A stretch of DNA of 64,000 nt from Hirudinaria manillensis (taxonomy: Eukaryota > Annelida > Clitellata > Hirudinida > Hirudinidae). Below are positions 54,827 to 64,000 of the stretch, one piece after another (within the stretch, counting starts at the first letter, position 1; every line of letters starts with the position of its first letter). The position numbers and the translations under genes are program-made. The notes under the pieces are model-generated. The model worked only from the letters and a program-made list of their open reading frames with translations. It did no database searches and was not told the origin of the DNA. The stretch is taken from NCBI GenBank assembly GCA_034509925.1, contig CM067534.1, positions 3,831,501-3,895,500 on the forward strand, given 5' to 3'.

Positions 54827-57374
54827 AATGAATGAGTACAAAACACGGTCCGCCATTCGATCCAGGATCCCCAAAGTCTGACATCCACGACCCGTCTTGG
54901 AGGAGTTTGTTGGACGTCTTATAAATAAAAGTTGACAATCGAGATCATCATCATCATGTGTCGCGAGCAAAGTTCACGCCGAGGCGAAAAGGTCAGAGAG
55001 GATATAAATAGCATGCGACGCGGTGGTTTGTGTCAGAGACGTTTTTATTGTCAATCCTTCAAAACGTAGGGACAGTCCATGCGTCAAGATTATCCATATT
55101 TTAGTCTAACTCTCTCGCGGGCTATGTTTATGGCACAGGATTAGTGCAAGGTGTGAGGCGAGAGAAATATCAATCCGCATTCGAGGAACGAATTGTTTCC
55201 TGATCACTTCATGATCAAATGGAATGAAAACCCGGAGCGAAATTCCTACAAGGACACTTCCATCTGACGACAGTCCCCCAGGGTCAACAGTACCCTCGGG
55301 CTATCGGTCCCCCGACTCTCCCTTTAGGATCTTGTCTTGTGTTCTGTTGTGCTGGTGTCTCCTCATCAGAACATTAATCATCCAACACCTTTCAGAGCTA
55401 TAATTCAATTTGTATCCTCAACAGTTTTAGAATGAATTTTCATATTCACGAAGAGATTTGAATAAGCCTCGCCTCTTTTAATGGTTCATCTTTCTCCTGA
55501 ATTCCTTTTCCATCTGCCTTTGAAAATAAATTATTTAGGAGCCTTAAAAGCTTTAAACAATTCTGGCCAATTAATTATGTACCCATCAGTTTGTTCTTTC
55601 ACGTCGTGGTTTCATTGTTTTCTTTCTGCTTTAAGTACTCACTGAGTACTCCACTCAAAAGTACAAAGTACAGCAAAGGACAACAGTAACGCATCACAGT
55701 ACCACAACGCAATTTGACAATTTTAAAATTGCCCTGCAAATATTCCTTGTTTGCACCTCGAGAGAGATAAATTCATAGCCTACTTCAGCAAACATCTTTA
55801 CTTAAGAAAAGCATCCTATGGTAACATAAGGATGATCATTATCCTAACTTCCATAAATGTTGCCTTTTTAAATACTTCATCAGAGATCTCTAAGGATAAT
55901 CCCGGCACTAATTCGTGTGGAGTGTTTATTTAGGAAGCTAATTAAAGGTTTAAATATCAAATTAATGATTATTAATTGATAATAATAATATTAATTAATT
56001 AATTAGCATTAGAATAAAAGTCTAAAGGAAAATGTCCGAAAAGAATCTGTTAATCGAACGCAAAGTAATTTAAAAAAAAAAAAAAGATTATATTCACAGC
56101 AATTCATCCTTTTCATTCGTAATGTTCGAAATAACAACGAATCACGTGACATTTTGAAACGAAAGTGATTGCTCTCCACGTGACACTCGTACCTGTTCCG
56201 AGTCAAAGTCTGACAACCTGGAGTCGAGATAGGAAAGAGAGAGAGAGAGGCAGAGAGAAAGAGGGGGGAAGTAATTTCACACCTGGTGGGAGAACTGTGA
56301 AGAAGTTGACGTAGCGCTGATTGAAAAACAAAGCACGTGGTTTGAATTTCAACGAAGCTTTCGAGCGGATGTTCGAAGACCGCGATTGTTGCTACTTCGA
56401 CGTTCGAACGTCCTCCGTTATTAAGAACGTCGCCTGCAAAGCGAGGCGTAATCGCTTTTCGCGTTACAATTTTCCACGATTCGCTGGACTCATCCATTAA
56501 ATCAAATCCTCTATCGAACCAAACTCCTTTATTGGCCATTCCGCTTTTCCATCCCCGGGAAAAGCAACAGAAGCGACATTTGTTTCTTCTTTTTTGAAAT
56601 CACAAATTGCAACGCCGCTAATAGGTCTTTAAGACTGGTAATAGAGAAAGAGAGAGAGAGAGGGGGAGGAGAGAGAGAATTTTACTTCTGCCAAGGAAAC
56701 AGAAAAGCCAAGAAAGCACAAAGTCAGTCTCTCACTTGCTTCGAGAAGGAAGTCTTAGAGTAGCACCAAATCAATTCCTCTCTTATTACTAAAGTAGGAA
56801 ACAATGGCTATGATGGAACAAGATATTCACGTGCGTTTTGTCTACGGTGATGTTTTTTTTCTCCCTGGAAATACGGAAAAATCATCAGAGATTTCTCAAT
56901 GCAGTGGGTTATCATCACTCTGAATCACGAGTTCTTAAGAAGGCATCCCTTCTTTTTAGAAGCCGTTTAAGGAAAAACATGAAAAATGATCATCTTGAGT
57001 CCGTCTTGTTTCTGCCTTCCATTATATTGCAGGGCAGTATTTATTATTGCAGAGGCATATTTATTATTGCATGGCTATATTGAGAGCTTTCTAAACCTTC
57101 AAACGACAAAGGTCACGCTATAAATTCACGTTTTCCTTTTCTAGAGACTTTTTGTGTGCAATTTAAAGACCAGTTTTACAGGGCACGGGAATCGTCTGAA
57201 CGAGATTTGTTTCATTTTTGCCAAATTCATTTTAAGACGAGGAGCCACTAATGCCACCTGAAGAGTTCTTTACACTAGCTTTTCAACATTCCTCTGTTTT
57301 CCGTGCTTTCTTGGGACCTCTTTTTATCATATTTCTGAGAATTAAATACAAGACAACAATATTGACAAGACAAC

Positions 57375-57541
57375 GAGCTACCCCCATCTGTGAGAGCCCA
57401 GCCATCCCTGGAGCTCTTCAAGCGTCACCTGAAGACTCACCTCTTCAGGAAATACCTACCGGACTAGACACAACATCACACAAAGCGCCTCCGACGCTAT
57501 GCATATGGCGCTATACAAATCAACTATTATTATTATTATTT
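57375..57541 (+). mobile_element. LINE 3'-end fragment (reverse transcriptase C-terminus and TTA tail)
   Basis: One frame from 57375 reads ELPPSVRAQPSLELFKRHLK, continuing THLFRKYLPD and then TAG at 57465-57467. The ELPxSxR…SLxxFKxxLKTHLF signature is the common C-terminus of CR1/L2/Rex-like reverse transcriptases. About 55 bp later the sequence ends in GGCGCTATACAAATC and an (ATT)n tail, also typical of such 3' ends. Only the last ~170 bp remain, so it is a dead 5'-truncated copy. A homologous end lies in MARK intron 6. Confidence 0.75.
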
Positions 57542-60500
57542 AATTAAGCTTCTCCATTTAGACTTTAGACGTTGGTTTACTTAGAGAACATTCCAGTGAA
57601 CGTCAAAATGTATTTAAATGCTGAATACGAGTGGACCATTAGGAGAGCAAAGTCGAATTATTTTTAAATGGCAAAAAAAAAATTTTTTTTTTGCTTTTTG
57701 TTCTGCCGTGATCGATTTTTCTGAGGATGTGCTCTGCTTCTCTAAATTCCTTTTTCAATGTTTCTCTTCAGAGGTTGTCGGCATCGTTGGCAAGCCAGGA
57801 GACGAGAGTAAGTCTTGAAAGAATCTTGGAATTGATAGAAGTGCGATGTGCTTTCATCTTCACCTTGAAGGACATGAAAAGCAGCATTCCCACTCGACAT
57901 TCGACATTTCAGCGATCATCGACCGAATTCAAACATTTTCTCGAGAATTAAAGTTAAATTATATCTCTTTTTCGATTAATTAGATGACAAAAAGAAACAA
58001 ATTAAAATTGCCATTTAGGAGCTTAAAAATGAACGAATATGAAGTTTGATTAGAGACATTTTAAATTTATTTTATTTTATAAGTACCGTTGAAATTTAAA
58101 TTCTGAGATTAGAGAAGATTTTAAAAATTAAATTAATAAAAAATGCATAAATTCATTTGGCTTCTCAGTCGAATGCTCCCCGAACGGTTTTGAAGTCGCA
58201 TGATTCTCTTCAAAATGTTTGAAACAAAAACCTGCTCGTGTTCAAACAGAAACCAAGGGAGGTCATTTCAGCTGTCCTCGGGGGGGAAGGGAAAGGATGG
58301 AACCAAACCTCCGACAGCCCGAGGGGAGAGCAAAAAAGGGGGGTACATCCGTAGCGGGTATGGCCAACCAGGGGTGGGGACCGATGGCTTCCCCTGCTCC
58401 CCAAATTTTGCCCGCACAGGAAATGCAAAAAGGGAAAGCGAAAGCCAATGAATCGTTGACTCTGTGGAATTTTTGGCAGCGTTGGAGAAGTTCCGGGCAA
58501 GTTTATCGGCAGTGAGAGGAAAATAAAAGGGTCTCGTAAAAATTTGAATTCAATACCAATAAAGATCTCCTCCAATGAATACGTAATGAGCACGACATAA
58601 AACACGGCTAATACACCATTACCAGCCGTGAAGTTTTTTGTCCGCCATGACTACGACATTCCTAAATCAAACAAGGGCATGAATAGTTTCTCACGGCTCG
58701 GGTTACTAAGAGAAAGCTTCCAGGAAATGCTAAGACGCATCAATAGCATTTTTCCTTCATTGCCAACAACGACAGTGCCGGGCAATGGTCTGGGATTGGA
58801 GAATGAAAGAAATGATTTAATGCGTCCAGCAAATATCATGTGCACAAAATCTCCGATAGGGGACTCCATTCATAATTCCAGGATCATTTGGCTGTTTACC
58901 ACGCGGTCGGCGCTGTCAAAGACTTTGGTCGCATTCTTAATTTATGGGATTTTCACGATTTTTTTAAACATTGCTGTCAATGCTATTATTTCATCTGTTG
59001 ATATCTGAAAATTTACTATTATTCGTGAATTATATAAGTTATCTAATTATTTATTTTAATATGTAATTAAAGATTGAGAACATGGAAAGTTAATTCATTG
59101 ATTAAGCAACATCCGATTATCGGGTGCACAAGTGCAATCGATGAACATCTTCAGGAACGAACCTTTCAAAGTGCCGCAGTCACCTGATGCTATGAGGAGC
59201 AGAATCCAAAAATTTTTAGTCGATTCCGAGTTCATCTAAGCAGTTTTCAGTTCTCTCCTCGAGACGAAGAAGTAAAGCAAAGATTTACGATGCATCCGAG
59301 TGGCACGGTACATGACGGTGCACTTAAAAGTTTCATTTTATGCAGGCACATGAGCACTTTTATATGCCCTCACTCTTCCTTCTTACCGCGTTCCATTTAG
59401 GATTGCCTCACTATCTCCTCCACCTTCCTTCTGTGACAGTAATCCAACGGTAAATTAAGCCGGTTTAGAAACTAGTACCGGTAATTTATGACGACGACCG
59501 ATGCTCCATTTACGCCGACGCGTCAACCGTGGCTGGACCCAACTCTTCTATTGCTTCGCTCTGGAATGCTCTAGGATGGAGATTTTGAACTTTTAGAGAC
59601 CCAAAGCAAACAGGCAACTTCTATTCATGGTTCTGATTCTGTAAACTCTTGCATCTTTAATGAAACTCCGCAAATTTGTTGTTTACGTTTTGCAGTGTCC
59701 CTGAAGATATTTAGCCTCGGATGCGTTGTACATGAATTGAGAGAAGCACTGCCATGCACGTATTGGCCATTGAACTTTTGATATAAACATTTGTAGCAAA
59801 TTGTGCCAATATCCAAAATCACTCAACCATTTTCCAGCAAATTTAAAACAAAATATTTGATAACATTTTGGGTCTTTATCGCTCTTCTGCTGTTGTTTAA
59901 TACTACTTCAAAAGTGGGAAACTAATCCAAAACAGATGAAAACCAAAAACCGCGAAATAACAAACGAAATATGCATTTTTGAAGCATCAAAGTTGTTTAT
60001 GGAAGAATGAATTAACCCATTTTTGGCGGGATAATTTGGGATAAAGCGAGGTTTCACTTATTCACCGATTATTTTAATTAACAAATTAATAATACTAATT
60101 AAAAGCTTAGATCAATATTTTCCTAAAAGTACTTTAATTCTTGAGAAGATAATTTCAGATTGCCATATAATTTCTTCAGATTTCGACTCGACATTTTCGC
60201 GCTTCGATACCTTCCTGACAATTGTTAATACTAAACCATTTATGAGGAACAGATCTAATCATTAAATTTAATGTTTGACATACATTTTCCTTCTTGACTC
60301 TGGAGGGAAAATTCTAAAAAATTAAGGAGTCCACTTTTCAAATGCGTGTCAAAGTGTTCTGCCATTGACTGTCCCTTATTAGGTTAACACTTTTTTGCTT
60401 TTTCTACTGGAGTGCTGTTCCGGCATAATTTTACCAGGAATTTTCGAACTTGAACTAATATTAAAGGGTCTTCATTTTTTTTCGTCTAGAATAATACGCA

Positions 60501-62297
60501 AACAATCTACTTTTTCTTTAATTGCAATGGAATAAAATTGAAATTAATTTCATCAGTAACCTCAATTATGGCAGTTAGAATAAATACAAAAGCAATTACC
60601 ACCATCTTGGAGGACATTGGAGTATCTAAGAGCATTTTGACGTGGGACCAAACGTTTCAATACGTACTCAACGCGGATTGTGAACCCTGATCGATCGAGT
60701 ACCAAAACTAGAAGGATTATTGTAAATATCAAATCTAAACATTAAACCAACCCCTAGAGGTTACGAGGCATGTGCTTTTTCCTGTACCTTCGATAAATAG
60801 AGAGGAGAGGGCCTTGGCCATGACTTAAGTTTTTGCAAGGGCTTATTAAGTCTAATTCCCCAACTTTTTCAAGTTGTGCAACAAATCTCAAAAGGTAGTC
60901 ACTAAACTTGCGCACTATGTTCAACTGCGTGATCCTTTTATCTTATTCTCCGGATATATAACCAAAAGTTAGGGTAAAAATTATTTTCCCCATATTGATT
61001 TATGTAAATTAAAAAAGTCGATTGCTTGTTAAATTCTCATAAAGAATATTAAAATAAAGAAATGTTTTTCTTATTCGAATAGATGTGCCTCATCTAATTA
61101 AATTATTGTAATTTTAAAGAAGCTTCCTTTCTATAAATAATTTCAATGATGAATTACATTGTTGAAATAACATTACAAAAACGACAATTTGATCGTAAAA
61201 GTCGTTCTACAAGTTTAGCTAAATTATTACATTATAATTATATTACAATATAATTTTTAAAATATAGCAGACCTACTTCTAATAATGTTAAGCTTAAAAT
61301 GTTGAGAAAGATTCATAAAACATTGATTTACAGCAAATTTACGAGTGATAGGATAATCTTAAATATGATTTCAGCAATATCAAATATTTAATGAAAATTA
61401 AAGTAACATTCTTTTAACCAATTTGAAAGTAATAATATGAGGCAAGTAAAAAATAATTATTTCTTGGAGGGAGGAGTTAAAACCAAGATGGTGGTTTAAT
61501 CTTAATTTTTGTCGAATCTACGATTCTTGCGGATTATTTGTTGGAAAGCTTAAGAAATTGGCCTGTTAGACCAGGTCACATCTGAATGTATTTTAAAAAG
61601 TAAATTACATTTTGATCATTGTCCATTTGTCAACCTGATGTGTTCGGCAAACGATGGACCAAGAGAAATTTCTTCAAGAGCTGGAAGAAATCAAAACCGG
61701 TTATAGTATCGGATCGAGAGAATTCCCTTCTCGTAGTGATGGAGGCTCCATTTGCAACAGATTGTACAACGTTAGCAACCTTAAATTTTGAACATATCTT
61801 CTGCACAACTGCTTGATCCTAGATAAACATAAACACGACTCGTCTGTTTCACTGATTGATCGAAATAAACTTATAAAGTTGAAGTTTTACTGGCCACAAA
61901 TGCACTATTAAGACTAAACATATCTCTGCTGCTGAGATTATGTAATTGACATGAGATTTTTGCATACTATATTTTGTAAAGGCCTAATTATTCTGAAGCT
62001 TTCATGCAAGATTGGCACATGCATATGAATTGTTAAATTAATGAAATTGTCATTCTCATATCAAACAATTTAGAGTAAATGCTGATTACGACTTTGGATT
62101 GTGCAGTGGATGTTGAAAATGTTTAATTGCATTTGAAGAACATGTGGAATAAGTTAACTTTTCAGTCCAATATTGAGCACTGTTTGGCAACTTTAAAAGC
62201 TTTTATTCTAAAGTACATTGTTTGCTGCTGTTTTAACAGAAACTTTAAGATTTACTCGTTATGCAGCTTATTAGTTTCATATTGCTCAATAAACACC

Positions 62298-62299
<2 letters not shown>

Positions 62300-62341
<42 letters not shown>
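62300..62341. repeat. (AAAT)n microsatellite
   Basis: About ten AATA units, 180 bp upstream of the next gene's first recognised exon. Confidence 0.95.
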
Positions 62342-62521
62342 CAGCTTCAATTTTGTGCTGATCCGAACTGTTTCAACTTGCACTTTTTTTTTGCATTATT
62401 GTTCATTAGGCATTTGAAGTGATAGTTGTATATAAAATCTGTTGATTCTCTTGAAAAGAAATCAAGGTGAATCAAAGAGGAGTTGAATGGCTTTCATTTG
62501 GCTTTCATTGGTTTTAAACAG

Positions 62522-64000
62522 GCTTTGCTTGAGTGTCTCACTCATGAGGCCGATCATGTTGAAGCAAAGCTCAAAGTTCTAACGTCAACCTTGTGCTTTT
62601 ATGTTGACCTGAGAATCAGACAGGATGCCATATCTCCCGAAGCTGATGCATTCGGCCATTTCCTGTTTATGTAAGTTAGCCTAGAATTCTACTTTTGTCC
62701 ATAATTTCGTCTGTATTGCCCAGTTAAAAGAATAAATTATGTTATTAGATAAAATATAGCTTTGATAACGTTTTTTTTCACCACAATTTCTAGTTTTTTT
62801 TTATTGATTTCAACAAAGATGCTTCGAAATGCTTTTGCAGGGAGTGTTCTCGGCTGGTACTCGGCCTGCAGTTCCACCACTTGGAAAATACTGATCCTTA
62901 CAAAGCATCCTTCAAGAGTGCCATAAGCGACGTCTACACGAGGCTACAGGAGTTTGCCATCGGTCAGGTGTTCGTGGTTCTGGAGTGGCTTATGGTGAAC
63001 CAATGGAGTCATCCGACCTTGGTGGCCATGATGAAAGGAGAGGAGATAGAGAAAGAAAGAGGTTGTCGTTTTGGCCAATCTTTTTCATTCCTAATGCCTA
63101 ATCCTCTTTTTACAACTGCGTGATTCCTCCCAGCGCTGAACTTCATAAGAAGCGGGGAATACCCGGAGTTGTTTCGTCTCCGCGTGGAGATGCTGATGCA
63201 GAGCGGCTGCGACAATTTTGCCTCGAACCTCGTCTCCTGGTGCATCCAGAGTCCCCTATTCGAGAGCGATGTTCCACTGCGATCGACCCACCTCCTCCTC
63301 TTGCAGAAACTGGGGAAATACACGCAGCTTCAAAACCAGGTTCGTGTCTGCGTGGCGGATCCTTCTGCTCGTCATCATTGTCTAGGGCTTTTATTTGCAT
63401 CTCATTCGTAAATTGATTCAATCATATTTCCACTCTGCCTCTGATGATCCCACAGTGAGTGACGTTGGACATGAGGTTAATTTAGGACATGACATGTTTC
63501 CTGGCTAATTGAATTGGTTTTATATCTGGCTCATCAGTTGCTTTCAATGCAGACTCTCATCATTCCAAAACAACTTTGGTCAGGAATGAGAATGAATGGA
63601 CAATTATTTTGTATTTCTAAGATGAAGAGTAATGATTCTTAGTAAGGTTACTCACGAGAGGGGATCCATAAATAATTTATTTCGTCTATTCTTTCTACTG
63701 CTGGACTATCATCCACCATCTTGCAAGATGGATGGCATCACCTTTGATTATTTCTGAATGAAGTTCTAAGCACAATCTTTTGAAGTGAAGCAAAAATATT
63801 GTGCATTTGTTATTTTTGTTGACATGGTGATTGTGGCTGCGACGACGACGATGATGATGATGATGAAGTTCTTAAGAAATGTGTTTATGCCTTACCCTAG
63901 TATTATTTAAAAATTTTTGAAAATTTGATCTAAATATCTAATGATTTAGAAGCATGGTATTTAATTGCTTGAGGTCATCCAGTGTTGTCATCTGCAGGAT
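62522..64000 (+). CDS. Unrecognised alpha-helical protein, partial (internal exons, runs off window)
   Basis: Three consecutive exons with matching phases: 62522-62670, 62841-63061, 63134-63339 (576 nt, 192 codons), each bounded by clear AG and GT sites. A further acceptor, CTGCAG followed by GAT, ends the window, so a fourth exon probably starts at 63998. The peptide begins ALLECLTHEADHVEAKLKVL and includes GQVFVVLEWLMVNQWSHP and LFRLRVEMLMQSGCDNFASN. It is rich in Leu, Ala and Glu with regularly spaced hydrophobic residues, as in helical-repeat scaffolds. No catalytic motif, zinc finger or transmembrane segment is visible in this part. The start exon upstream was not found; the in-frame sequence before 62522 looks intronic. 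A helical N-terminal region of a large zinc-finger protein was considered but could not be supported. Confidence 0.7.

Noticed and set aside
58262..58340. G-runs that might form a G-quadruplex
   Set aside because: Only two or three suitable G-tracts lie close enough together, and there is no gene to regulate nearby.
58628..59008. 126-codon plus-strand frame with a possible C-terminal membrane helix
   Set aside because: No splice context, no recognisable domain, and the hydrophobic end is AT-driven; probably chance.

Overview
The window is animal nuclear DNA. It is AT-rich and microsatellite-rich, with genes split by GT-AG introns. The gene content (a MARK/Par-1 kinase with UBA and KA1 domains, the proteasome chaperone PSMD5, a neurexin, receptor-tyrosine-kinase-like genes and an R2-type retrotransposon) marks an invertebrate metazoan. 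The phylum cannot be fixed from the sequence alone; an early-branching lineage is possible. All exon structures below were built by hand from reading frames, splice phases and comparison between copies, and the main ones close in frame.

Layout. 1-3.36 kb: AT-rich flank with no gene. 3.4-10.7 kb (RTK-A) and 12.5-24.6 kb (RTK-B): two tandem plus-strand genes of 21 exons each with matching splice phases. Each encodes a single-pass receptor of about 1,140 residues with a Cys-rich/EGF-like and beta-sandwich-like ectodomain and a cytoplasmic tyrosine-kinase-like domain. In both, the kinase lacks the catalytic Asp (HRD is HKR), the metal-binding Asp (DFG is GFG) and most of the glycine loop, so both are predicted pseudokinases. 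The copies differ in patches, which suggests gene conversion. Intron 19 of RTK-B holds two head-to-tail copies of an R2-superclade retrotransposon on the minus strand (one 5'-truncated, one with an open pol frame) inside an (AATAT)n array.

25.9-28.1 kb, minus: PSMD5 in 8 exons, 505 aa. 29.0-36.3 kb, plus: MARK/Par-1 kinase in 15 exons, 662 aa, head-to-head with PSMD5 across about 0.9 kb. 39.0-47.9 kb, minus: the 3' part of a neurexin (EGF-like module, last laminin-G/LNS domain, transmembrane segment, cytoplasmic tail ending EWYV), with its 5' exons not found. 47.9-62.5 kb: mostly simple repeats, a LINE 3'-end relic and no convincing exon. 62.5 kb to the edge, plus: internal exons of an unrecognised alpha-helical protein that runs off the window.

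The genes do not form a pathway or operon. The parts most worth following up are the tandem receptor pseudokinases and the paired retrotransposon insertion that enlarges an intron in one of them.
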